Positions 36,970 through 44,662 of a stretch of DNA of 58,813 bases are shown here, piece by piece. A program made the translations under genes and the position numbers. Numbering within the stretch: position 1 is the stretch's first letter; each line of letters starts with the position of its first letter. Under the pieces are notes generated by a model, which saw nothing but the letters and a program-made list of their open reading frames with translations, made no database searches and was not told the DNA's origin. The DNA lies in the NCBI GenBank assembly GCA_964473155.1, contig CAYYNT010000022.1, forward strand, positions 1 through 58,813. Reading direction: 5' to 3'. Source of the DNA: JAJFUG01 sp964473155. Its GTDB lineage: Bacteria > Gemmatimonadota > Glassbacteria > GWA2-58-10.

Positions 36970-37401
36970 TCATATCACCTCGAGTTTTATTTCTTTGAGA
37001 AGGTTGTCTATTGTCGGGTCCGGTTCGACCTCATCATCTGATTCTGCCTGCTGCTTTTTGGCCATCTCCGCCTTCCAGGCCTTGTGCTGCAGCTCCAAAG
37101 TTCTTGGACCCGGTGCCGGCCTGTCAGGTAAAGACAGGAGAAGAGAATCATGCTCCTGTTCTGCCCATCTGACAGCTTCCCGGATTTCCTCCCGCGCTGC
37201 AATCTCCAGGAGAACACCCTTTAGAATCGCCAGCTCCGCTTCAGTAAACTGGTAAAAAACACCGTACCGGGCGAGGATGCTCTCCGTGCCCTCTTCCTCC
37301 ACATCGTAGCACTCGTGCCAGACCTCGCTGCTTTCGATCTGCCGGACAGACAAGGCCACTTTGTATCCATCGACTCGATTGTCGTATATTTGCTTTTCCA
37401 T
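36970..37401 (-). CDS. Hypothetical protein, 143 residues
   Basis: The ATG at 37401 has GGAGGT seven bases upstream, stronger than any signal for the longer frame from 37464. The sequence has a beta-rich start (VDGYKVALSVRQIESSEVWHECYDV) and an acidic, helical C-terminus (EPDPTIDNLLKEIKLEVI). No recognised domain. Ends 1 base before the 96-residue gene, so it belongs to the same transcript. Confidence 0.65.
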   Translation of the reverse strand: MEKQIYDNRVDGYKVALSVRQIESSEVWHECYDVEEEGTESILARYGVFYQFTEAELAILKGVLLEIAAREEIREAVRWAEQEHDSLLLSLPDRPAPGPRTLELQHKAWKAEMAKKQQAESDDEVEPDPTIDNLLKEIKLEVI

Positions 37402-37521
37402 TTCGCTTACCTCCGAACCCTCTTTATCAGGCTGAGGGGGTTCTACACAAAGTTTAGAACCCATCTCGGCTGAGGGCCATTCCTATTTGTTGATCGCTCC
37501 TTTTGACAAACTGGATTATTG

Positions 37522-37752
37522 TCAGCGTATCGGTTCCAGATTTCCCGTAAACGGGTTGTAATCGAGGCCGGCGTCATCCAGTGCCTGCAACAGGGCAAGC
37601 CCTTTCTCAGAGCCAAAAGGAATAAATTCTATCTTTTTCCCGTATTCGACTTTCCTGAACTCTCGCAGTCGCCAATCAACAGTATAACCGCGAAAAATCG
37701 GTAGAGCTTTGGGGCAGGAATCCCCGGAGCCTCCTACATCAAGTTCCTTCAT
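37522..37752 (-). CDS. Hypothetical protein, 76 residues
   Basis: Start ATG at 37752 with GGAGGTGA upstream. The core VDWRLREFRKVEYGKKIEFIPFGSEKGLALL is well formed and looks like a compact conserved unit found in mobile-element cassettes; the function is unknown to me. It is followed by a 120-base gap to the 143-residue gene. Confidence 0.6.
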   Translation of the reverse strand: MKELDVGGSGDSCPKALPIFRGYTVDWRLREFRKVEYGKKIEFIPFGSEKGLALLQALDDAGLDYNPFTGNLEPIR

Positions 37753-37927
37753 TCTTGTTCACCTCCACGAATACCAGAGCGGTATTCCATATTGAAAATC
37801 CCCGGCTTTCCGAGACAGCCGACCCCGGCAGGGGGAAAGCTTTACTTACCCGGTGAGCGCCCGACACAGCGAACCAGGCAGCTAAAGCTTCAGGCGTGAA
37901 AGGCTCGGAAAGCTGAGATACGATCAC
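37739..37927 (-). CDS. Doubtful short ORF, 62 residues
   Basis: An open frame overlapping the start of the 76-residue gene by 14 bases, with no clear ribosome site. The composition (EPFTPEALAAWFAV; FSIWNTALVFVEVN) is plausible for protein, but nothing is recognised. Alternative: leader or decayed sequence. Listed because the 186-base stretch is otherwise empty. Confidence 0.25.
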   Translation of the reverse strand: MIVSQLSEPFTPEALAAWFAVSGAHRVSKAFPLPGSAVSESRGFSIWNTALVFVEVNKNEGT

Positions 37928-37938
37928 TCATTGTACTC

Positions 37939-38211
37939 TCAGGCTACGCGCTCTGAAGGAGTCTCACAAAAGAGACCGCTCATTGCGTTACCCAGGTCGC
38001 GCAACTCCTCAGGCGAACACCAGATTTGATCGCGCTCCCATCGATTGGTCGACCGCTTGAAATAAGAGTACTGGATACAGACCCTTACTTGTTCGAATAT
38101 TTGCTCAGGTCGAAAATCGTCTCCCTTACCGACGATCCTGTCAAATCTGAACAGGCTGACCTGGAAACGGCCACTCCGGCTTCTTCTATATGGCGGCTTA
38201 CTTTCATCCAT
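37939..38211 (-). CDS. GRFQ-type small protein, copy 1
   Basis: 90 residues; the ATG at 38211 has GGAGGT seven to eight bases upstream, whereas the longer frame to 38343 has no such signal. RSGRFQVSLFRFDRIV, then VRVCIQYSYFKRSTNRWERDQIWCSPEELRDLGNAM, is matched by the gene at 38,589-38,840. I have seen this pattern as a small conserved protein in integrative elements; function unknown. Single Cys residues in CIQ and WCSPEEL are shared by both copies. Confidence 0.7.
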   Translation of the reverse strand: MDESKPPYRRSRSGRFQVSLFRFDRIVGKGDDFRPEQIFEQVRVCIQYSYFKRSTNRWERDQIWCSPEELRDLGNAMSGLFCETPSERVA

Positions 38212-38588
38212 TTTTACTACCTCCGATGCCTGTATATTACCAGGGGCATCTTTTACAGCTCCTCCAGAAAGATGCCGTATTGCGGTATCTTTCTCATGGT
38301 GAGGAGACAGATAACTTGTGAGTATGACAACTATATTCACCAATGCGATCGCTCAAAAGTTAATACGCGTAAGAAGCTATGTTCATCAAGTAATAATTGT
38401 AATAATCCATCCGATTCTACATTGATCAATTAACTCACGTCATAACCATTTGCTTTAATTCAAACCACATCAAACCATCACTTCGAGAACAATAACATAG
38501 TAAATAATTCACATGCAGATTTCAACGACAACAAAACCAGACAAGAACTCACTCGAACAAAACAATGAAAAAAGAGGTTTGAAAGACC

Positions 38589-38840
38589 TCAATAATAAAG
38601 GCCCTTCAAAGCAAATTCCAAATGATGCAGCTCCTCTGGAGAACACCATATCTGCTGTCTTTCAAATCTGCCTGACGATTCATTGAAACTGGTAAACTGC
38701 ACACAGACACGAACACGTTCCAAATCATCATGGTCGGAAGAAAGACACTCGCCAGCTTCAAACACCTTGCAATGCTTAATAAAGGTTATCTGAAATCTGC
38801 CTCTCTTGCTTACTCTATCAATTTCGCTTGTTTCTTGCAT
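38589..38840 (-). CDS. GRFQ-type small protein, copy 2
   Basis: 83 residues; ATG at 38840 with GAGGTGA upstream (the GTG within that site is not the start). KRGRFQITFIKHCKVF, then RVRVCVQFTSFNESSGRFERQQIWCSPEELHHLEFAL, parallels the copy at 37,939-38,211. Likely tandem duplication. The 38,212-38,588 gap (377 bases) between the copies contains nothing that I recognise. Confidence 0.72.
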   Translation of the reverse strand: MQETSEIDRVSKRGRFQITFIKHCKVFEAGECLSSDHDDLERVRVCVQFTSFNESSGRFERQQIWCSPEELHHLEFALKGLYY

Positions 38841-39017
38841 ATTTATCACCTCGGGAAAACCTCCTCGATGGAAGGCTTATATAATTCACTAAAGAAGTTG
38901 CAAAACAGAACAATTCCAAAAGAATCCAATTCAAGTATTAAGATCGTCAAGGCAGTGCTGAATTTCTGACAGGGTATGGCTATGATATTGTGGTAAAGGT
39001 TGGTTTTGATAGGTATG

Positions 39018-39290
39018 TCGTTTTTCGGAAGATGTTCTAATGGTTGATGATATAATCGCTTAGAAGGATACTGTGAGTTCCGAAAATGTCTGTTTATTGT
39101 CTCTTTTAAAGGTCTGATAGGGGTATTTACGGAAGTTTGCGGGCGAATTACGGCAGTTTTTCTTTATATTTTGGGAGGGTTTCGGGGTATTTTCGGAAGC
39201 TTGTGGGGTTTTTCTGGGGAATTGGGTGAATTTCTGGAAGCTGGGAGAGGATTTACGGAAGATGCAGGTCTATTTTGCGGAAGCGGCGGC
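39018..39290 (+). repeat. Iteron-like repeat patch, consensus ATTTwCGGAAG
   Basis: Copies of a 10- to 11-base word recur on the plus strand: ATTTACGGAAG near 39,124, AATTACGGCAG near 39,147, ATTTTCGGAAG near 39,190, AATTTCTGGAAG near 39,228, ATTTACGGAAG near 39,251, ATTTTGCGGAAG near 39,272, and an outlier TTTTTCGGAAG near 39,020. Spacings are roughly 20, 23, 38, 43 and 100 bases. The patch is G/T-rich on one strand and is followed by an AT-rich stretch. It lies downstream of the replication-relaxation gene, in the 563-base gap 38,841-39,403. It could be an origin or plasmid-type binding array; no initiator is seen beside it. Confidence 0.45.
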
Positions 39291-39403
39291 GTTAATTATA
39301 AATGGTATAGAGTTTATATTTTGGATGATATGGATATTTTATACGATTTAATTTGGTAAATTTGACTCGATTAAATGCTGTTGTTGTTTATGATGATTGT
39401 GTA

Positions 39404-40435
39404 TTAGCATACAGCCGACAGAGGCTTTTCAAATGCCATTGACGGCCCGATAATCGACTGGTATTCTTTATCCGAACGACCTCCGCCCATCCAGATTTTT
39501 GCGCTTATTCCCTGTTTGAACATCAGCTCCTGATCGGTGACCCATACAAAATTTAACGGTGGAAGATCTTTGATCAACCGGCAGATGCTTTCCTTCCTCA
39601 GGCTTGAATTGGCCACAAACAGCAACCGAAAACCGTTCAACGTGCATTCGAAAGCTTTCTGGTAACGCTTGTACCCTTCCGCTTCGAAATATCTGAGGTA
39701 CTTGTGAATTTTACTCGCCAGGTTCTTTTTGTCCTCTTTCCGGCTTGTGTGCGATTCGGTCGACATGTCGACCTCAAGAAAGAACAGCAGCGCTTTATCG
39801 CGCTCCGTATTTTTAAGCACGAATACTCCGTCCGGGATAAGCCACTCCTCCTGATCTCCAACTCTGACCATGTCCGAAATGACCGGCTTGCCGTCTTTCC
39901 TCCGGGGTAGGAATGGCGTTGTCGGGGAATAGAAGTCTGCACTCAGCTTCGGGATGATTCTCGTCATATGAAGGAGATGGACCCTGAACCAGTTTACAAG
40001 CAAATGGTGCTCAATACAGGCAAAATCCTGGTCTGACACCGGGGAAGCATTCAAGCCTGAATCGGTTTCTCTCCGTAAATAATCCATTCCTTTCTCTTTC
40101 AAGGCAATCAGGTATTCCGGCCTCCCCCTTCCGCGGCCCATCGCCCTGTATCTTAACTCCACAAGCCCGGACTGGCATAGTGCATTTGCCCGGTTGCGAA
40201 TGGCCCGTTCACTGATCCCCTCAATAATCGCAGCCTGACGGGTACTCAGCAGACGGTATTCCGCCAGGTTTTGCAAGAATGATAAATCTTTCTGTTTCAG
40301 ATTAATGACCATTTGCAGCTCGCTTTGCCCAGAATGGAGAAGCCGCGTTAAAGGATTCCGACCTGTATTGCGGCGGAGAAATCGAAAGTGTTTCAATTTC
40401 TCAATAAACCGAACTGTCAACCGATTGATTATCAT
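39404..40435 (-). CDS. Replication-relaxation family protein
   Basis: 343 residues from ATG 40435; an ATG at 40312 (VINLKQKDLSF) would begin where the conserved domain starts and may be the true start, since the N-terminal 41 residues are unusual and close to an inserted repeat. The winged-helix N-terminal part (LSTRQAAIIEGISERAIRNRANAL) and the later LIPDGVFVLKN, FFLEVDMSTES and KIHKYLRYFE match PF13814 (replication-relaxation), a DNA-binding protein of plasmids and integrative elements. The E-D spacing also suggests a nuclease-like core. It anchors the mobile-element reading of 33.5-40.5 kb. Confidence 0.75.
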   Translation of the reverse strand: MIINRLTVRFIEKLKHFRFLRRNTGRNPLTRLLHSGQSELQMVINLKQKDLSFLQNLAEYRLLSTRQAAIIEGISERAIRNRANALCQSGLVELRYRAMGRGRGRPEYLIALKEKGMDYLRRETDSGLNASPVSDQDFACIEHHLLVNWFRVHLLHMTRIIPKLSADFYSPTTPFLPRRKDGKPVISDMVRVGDQEEWLIPDGVFVLKNTERDKALLFFLEVDMSTESHTSRKEDKKNLASKIHKYLRYFEAEGYKRYQKAFECTLNGFRLLFVANSSLRKESICRLIKDLPPLNFVWVTDQELMFKQGISAKIWMGGGRSDKEYQSIIGPSMAFEKPLSAVC

Positions 40436-40458
40436 TCTCGTATGGTGGCTATTTTTAT

Positions 40459-40481
40459 CGACGATTTGTGACTACTTTTTC
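40459..40481 (+). repeat. 23-bp repeat R1 (CGACGATTTGTGACTACTTTTTC)
   Basis: The 23 bases are identical to 58,499-58,521, and a related two-unit copy lies at 58,201-58,236. Similarity with the 58.5 kb copy extends past the core, with TTCTCAA.CTTGT.AAA shared about 30 bases further on. It is a candidate end repeat of a mobile element or an attachment-related sequence. It lies just upstream of the replication-relaxation gene. Confidence 0.7.
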
Positions 40482-40845
40482 CTACGGGTCTTCCTCTTTC
40501 GGTCGTCTTATTCTCAATCTTGTAAAACCGGTGCACGTATTTTAAGGATTTACGAAGTCAGAAAGTTTCAAATCTCTGAGAGCCCCTGCATATCAAGCAG
40601 AATTCTTCAATTTTTATGAGTTACAGCCATATTTGCAACAGAGCCAAACTATTTTGTCATTTGGAATTAGGAAATACGGAATGCAGAAGGTTGTTATTCA
40701 CGGTATTGATTGTTCTTGATTTGAGATAGAGATAAGGTGTAAAATCAGATCTAATAAAAGTCAAATGAATCCTGCCTGCGACTGATCTGTATCCAAAGCA
40801 AACAGATCGATACAGAATTCTCGAAGAGATTAACTGCGAGCGCTT

Positions 40846-41136
40846 TTACAAGCGGTTATAGCGCAGGTTTCCCGGAAGTACTATTGCATCACCCAGATCG
40901 AATTTTATTCGAACAGGGCGGTAAGTTGGCTTCAAAATATTTAGCAGGTCATGCCGGGAGGGTGGCGGTTTTTGCAGATGGTAGTGTAGCTTGACCGACT
41001 CCCGGGCGGTCAGTAAAAAGTGCTGGTCTGTGAGTCTTTCAGGTTTATCCCTGACGAGTGGCCAAAAGCAAGCATCCAGCCGCTGCTGAAACATTGAACC
41101 ATGAGCCATTATGATATGAGTACAACAACAGATCAA
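40846..41136 (-). CDS. Doubtful hypothetical ORF, 96 residues
   Basis: An open frame in the 665-base gap between the replication-relaxation gene and the PP2C gene. The segment from RDKPERLTDQ to FDLGDAIVLPGNLRYNRL has ordinary protein composition but nothing recognisable, and it overlaps the start of the PP2C gene on the other strand by up to 36 bases. It may be a fragment of a decayed gene. The rest of 40,482-40,845 shows no gene. Confidence 0.25.
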   Translation of the reverse strand: MICCCTHIIMAHGSMFQQRLDACFWPLVRDKPERLTDQHFLLTARESVKLHYHLQKPPPSRHDLLNILKPTYRPVRIKFDLGDAIVLPGNLRYNRL

Positions 41137-42009
41137 TTTCGATTACGGGCTTTCGGAATCAGCGATGCTGGCTGTGTGCGCGAGTCTAACGAAGACGCCT
41201 TTTTCTTATCCGAACCACAGGGGCTCTTCATCGTAAGCGATGGTATGGGTGGCGCTCGGGCCGGGTCACTAGCGTCGGCGATGATCGTGCAGGCCTTGCC
41301 ATTACAGGTCTTTGCGGAACGCTTGGCTCGTGATGTTGATTCATTGGTTTCTGCTCAAACGGCAGTAGCCGAAGGTCTGGTGCGTGCAATTGGGTTAGTC
41401 AACGACATGCTTCTGGATAAAACACGCGATTGCCCTGAGGTGAAAGGTCTGGGCGCGACGGTGGTGGTTGGGGTGTACGCGGAAGATGGTGTTCTGGTGA
41501 TAGCGAATCTGGGAGACAGCCGGGCCTACCTTATGCGTCATGGATATCTTGAGCGGCTCACCGCTGACCATAACGTGGCGGAGATGCTTTTCCAAGCCGG
41601 CCATATCAGCCGGCGGCAGCGGCATCGACATCCATCCCGTCACCTGCTGACACGCCATATCGGCATGGAAGACTGTCCTGCGGCCGATGTGGCCTTGCTG
41701 TCGCTACGACCCGGCGACCGCATTTTACTCTGCACGGATGGACTGACAGGTATGCTCAAGGACCGTGAGATCGGAACCATCCTGTGGGAGACGGAGGAGA
41801 GAGAAGCTGCTTGCCAGTTATTGCTTGACCGCGCCAACGAAGCGGGTGGTAGTGATAATATCACAGCTGTAATAGTGGATGTAGACGAACCTCGGAGCCG
41901 GCTTGGGCGTCGGCGGCGAAAGGTTGTTGTACGACGCACAGTCGGCCGTTCCCTGTCGAGGCCTAAATTCGAACCGGAACGGGATGCAGATTTGTTCCTT
42001 TCTATTTAG
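41101..42009 (+). CDS. PP2C-type protein phosphatase
   Basis: 302 residues, standard length. The metal-binding motifs are all present: early ESNEDAFF, SDGMGG, GLGATVVVG, NLGDSRAYLM, TADHN, CTDGLTG and GGSDNITAVIVD. PP2C enzymes remove phosphate from Ser/Thr and counter kinases. ATG at 41101 or 41116; no strong ribosome site favours one. A Lys/Arg-rich C-terminal tail (RRRRKVVVRRTVG) follows the domain. It leads the plus-strand cluster and is 24 bases upstream of the FHA-kinase gene, so the pair probably reverses one another's action. Confidence 0.92.
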   Translation: MSHYDMSTTTDQFRLRAFGISDAGCVRESNEDAFFLSEPQGLFIVSDGMGGARAGSLASAMIVQALPLQVFAERLARDVDSLVSAQTAVAEGLVRAIGLVNDMLLDKTRDCPEVKGLGATVVVGVYAEDGVLVIANLGDSRAYLMRHGYLERLTADHNVAEMLFQAGHISRRQRHRHPSRHLLTRHIGMEDCPAADVALLSLRPGDRILLCTDGLTGMLKDREIGTILWETEEREAACQLLLDRANEAGGSDNITAVIVDVDEPRSRLGRRRRKVVVRRTVGRSLSRPKFEPERDADLFLSI

Positions 42010-42033
42010 CGAACGCAGAGGAGGGGACACAAC

Positions 42034-43524
42034 ATGAATGACAGCCGGGTTTATATCGAAGTCGTCGGTGGCAGTTGCAAGGGGCAACGCTTCAATTTCG
42101 AGGAACAGGACACATTTATGATCGGTCGGGCTGCCGACTGCCAATGCATCGTCATGGGCGATAATACTTTCTCTCGACACCACCTGTTTCTGGAGATCAA
42201 CCAGTCGAACGTCATGCTGAAAGACCTGGGCAGCCTCAACGGGACCTTCGTCAATGGTCGCAGGATATACTATGGCCGCGGCAAGGATATTGATCCGGAA
42301 AAAGCGGAGCCCAGCCGGCCTGTTGGTTTGCACGATGGCGACCGTATCGAAGCGGGGAAAAACGTGATGATTCTGCATATCCTGGCTCCAGCAATTTGCG
42401 TGGATTGCGCTGCGGAGATCCCGGATAAGGACAAAGAAGCCTGTCAGTTCGTCAACGGCTCTTATCTCTGCCGGGCTTGCCGCAAACGGGAGGAAGAAAA
42501 GAACAAACCGGGTAAAGCGAAGGAGGAGAAGAAACCAGTTGACGTGCGGATGAATCAGCAGCAACGCGTACAGGCCGAACAGAATCCTGGCGCGGTGGTG
42601 GAGCAACTGCTGCGCGAGTTCCTGAACCTGCGGGGTGTGCAGGGGGCTGCTCCGGAAATACAGGGATACACTGACATGCAGAAGATCGGCGAAGGCGGAT
42701 TTGGCGCTGTGTATAAAGCCAAGCGCTCACGCGATGGTAAAATCGTTGCAATCAAGACTATGTTGCAGACGCGACAGCCGGACAGAAAAAAGCTCCTGCT
42801 CTTCGAGCGTGAAAAGGAAATTATCGCTCAACTGAAGCACCCCAATATCGTGCGCAGCGAGTCAGCCGGCGTGTGGAAAGACATTCATTTTATCGAGATG
42901 GATTTCGTCGAGGGCGGCAGCATTTGGGATATGATGGAAGGCGGCAGACGGGCCATTGGCCTGAAAACGGCTGCTCCGCTCGTTCTTCAGATGCTTGAGG
43001 GGCTGGCCTACGCCCATGAAGCTGAAGTCATCGTCACCACGACGGAGGGCAAGAAGAAACGAATCGGGGTCATTCATCGCGACTTGAAGCCGCCCAATGT
43101 TCTGCTGGCGCTCGTGGGGAGTAAACCTGTGGCCCAGTTGACTGATTTCGGCCTGGCTAAAGCTTTCGGCGCGGCCGGCTGCACACAAGGGGCGCTCTCT
43201 CAAACCGGTACGAGCTGCGGCTCGCCGCCCTACATGGCCCCGGAACACCTGATCAACTACAAATATGTGAGGCCGGCGACGGATGTTTTCGAGATGGCGG
43301 CCACGATTTTTCATATCCTGACCGGGCAAACGGTGCGTTCGTTTGGTCAGGGTCACGATCCTTTCAAATGCGTCCTCGAAGAGCCGTTGCGCCGTTTGAA
43401 AGACCACTTGAGCGGATGCCCGAAGGAACTGAGTAATGTCATGGAACGGGCATTGGCTGTTGATCCGGACACCCGGTATACCAATGGTCGGGAGTTTCTT
43501 GAGGCAATGAGAAAAGCGTTGTAG
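42034..43524 (+). CDS. FHA domain-Cys4-Ser/Thr kinase fusion
   Basis: 496 residues. FHA domain at residues 4-110 (FMIGRAADC, SRHH, NGTFVNGR). A four-Cys segment (CVDC and CRAC around residues 125-150) may bind zinc. The kinase starts with IGEGGFGAVYK near 215, VAIK, then HRDLKPPNVLL and DFGLAK, so it has a canonical RD active site. GAGGAGGGG precedes the ATG. It phosphorylates Ser/Thr targets and reads phospho-Thr through FHA. Coupled with PP2C upstream and the Clp-like gene 16 bases downstream. The best candidate for the active signalling kinase of the cluster. Confidence 0.93.
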   Translation: MNDSRVYIEVVGGSCKGQRFNFEEQDTFMIGRAADCQCIVMGDNTFSRHHLFLEINQSNVMLKDLGSLNGTFVNGRRIYYGRGKDIDPEKAEPSRPVGLHDGDRIEAGKNVMILHILAPAICVDCAAEIPDKDKEACQFVNGSYLCRACRKREEEKNKPGKAKEEKKPVDVRMNQQQRVQAEQNPGAVVEQLLREFLNLRGVQGAAPEIQGYTDMQKIGEGGFGAVYKAKRSRDGKIVAIKTMLQTRQPDRKKLLLFEREKEIIAQLKHPNIVRSESAGVWKDIHFIEMDFVEGGSIWDMMEGGRRAIGLKTAAPLVLQMLEGLAYAHEAEVIVTTTEGKKKRIGVIHRDLKPPNVLLALVGSKPVAQLTDFGLAKAFGAAGCTQGALSQTGTSCGSPPYMAPEHLINYKYVRPATDVFEMAATIFHILTGQTVRSFGQGHDPFKCVLEEPLRRLKDHLSGCPKELSNVMERALAVDPDTRYTNGREFLEAMRKAL

Positions 43525-43540
43525 GAAAGGAATACGAATC

Positions 43541-44632
43541 ATGGATATCGGTCTAAGTATTCAGATGATCTGGTCACTGGCAGCCCAGGAGGCTGCCGCC
43601 GGGGAAGCGGCGGAACTCGAACCGGGCCATTTCCTTTGTGCGGCTCTGAAACTGGCGGAAATGCCCGCGTCGGTTTTCCACGATGTGGTGTCCGACAAGG
43701 ATCAGGTCGCCAGCCTCGAAGAAGACCAGCGCGGACTTCTAAAAACACTGGAAAGCTTTGGCATTCGTGTACCGGAGGTTTCGACGCCATTGCGGCGCGG
43801 GTTGCGAGGGCTACTCTGGAAAAAAGACCAAGGCGGTCCGGAAAAGCGCGGCAGCGTGATACATCGATCTCCGGTGACCAAGGCTCTGTTTGCGCGGGCA
43901 GAAACCGCGGCGCGGGAGTGTGGTGATAAGGCAGTTGGGGCCGTCTGTCTGGTTCAGACTTTGCTCTCTGACCCGGACGAGGTAGTGGCCGGGATGCTGG
44001 CGAGAATTGGCATTCACATTGATGTCAGACCTGTGGTGGGTAAGGTGGAAATTGAGTGGATCAGCGCTTTTGGATGTGACCTGACCGCCCGGGCGCGCGA
44101 GGAAAAGTCCGATGACGCCCATTTGAAAACGATACGGCACGATGCCGTGTGCCGGGTTCTTGCCGAGGCCCTGTTTGCTGAATCTGTCGTCAAGACGCTT
44201 CCAGCCTTGCTTGTCTCCCGGGGCGACCGACGAGCCGCTGATATAGTCAACGACCTGGCGCTCTGGCTTGTTTCCACCAGACCACCATCTGGTATCAGTA
44301 ACGGGTATATTCTGGAAATATACTCCACCGCAATATTGAACCGTGATGCCAAAGGCTCGCCGGAGAGCCGGCTGGAGGATGTTTTTCAATGTGCGGCGAC
44401 CTGCAAATCCACCGTGCTGTTCTTTGACGATTTTCATCGCTATCTCACTCCATCCATTGCCGGCGAAGGCTTGGCCCGCCGTTTCCAAACCCTCCTGAAC
44501 GGTACGAAAACAAGCTGCGTCATGGGAATGACACAAAATCAATACCAAACACATATTGAGAATGCAGCCTTGTGGCGCAATGTATTCAGGCTGATCTGGA
44601 TCCACGATGCCAGCCCGAACTTCCAGCTTTGA
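43541..44632 (+). CDS. Clp-like protein with degenerate, P-loop-less AAA+ domain
   Basis: 363 residues. Residues 1-170 resemble two Clp N-terminal repeats (LEPGHFLCAALKLAE; AVGAVCLVQTLLSDP), the adaptor-binding part of ClpA/B/C. The second half follows a ClpB-type first nucleotide domain (PALLVSRGDRRAADIVNDLALWLV) with FFDDFHRYLTP as a Walker B-like strand, but the P-loop position reads VSRGDRRA, so ATP binding in the usual way is unlikely. It stops after the sensor-1 region. Probably an adaptor or regulator of the Clp/FtsH fusion protease at 53.1 kb rather than an unfoldase itself. Confidence 0.7.
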   Translation: MDIGLSIQMIWSLAAQEAAAGEAAELEPGHFLCAALKLAEMPASVFHDVVSDKDQVASLEEDQRGLLKTLESFGIRVPEVSTPLRRGLRGLLWKKDQGGPEKRGSVIHRSPVTKALFARAETAARECGDKAVGAVCLVQTLLSDPDEVVAGMLARIGIHIDVRPVVGKVEIEWISAFGCDLTARAREEKSDDAHLKTIRHDAVCRVLAEALFAESVVKTLPALLVSRGDRRAADIVNDLALWLVSTRPPSGISNGYILEIYSTAILNRDAKGSPESRLEDVFQCAATCKSTVLFFDDFHRYLTPSIAGEGLARRFQTLLNGTKTSCVMGMTQNQYQTHIENAALWRNVFRLIWIHDASPNFQL

Positions 44633-44662
44633 AAGTGTTTGGAGTGCTTCAGGGAGACATTC

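Noticed and set aside
39171..39359. 62-residue plus-strand frame rich in Gly and Phe
   Set aside because: It is produced by the iteron-like repeats and has no start signal.
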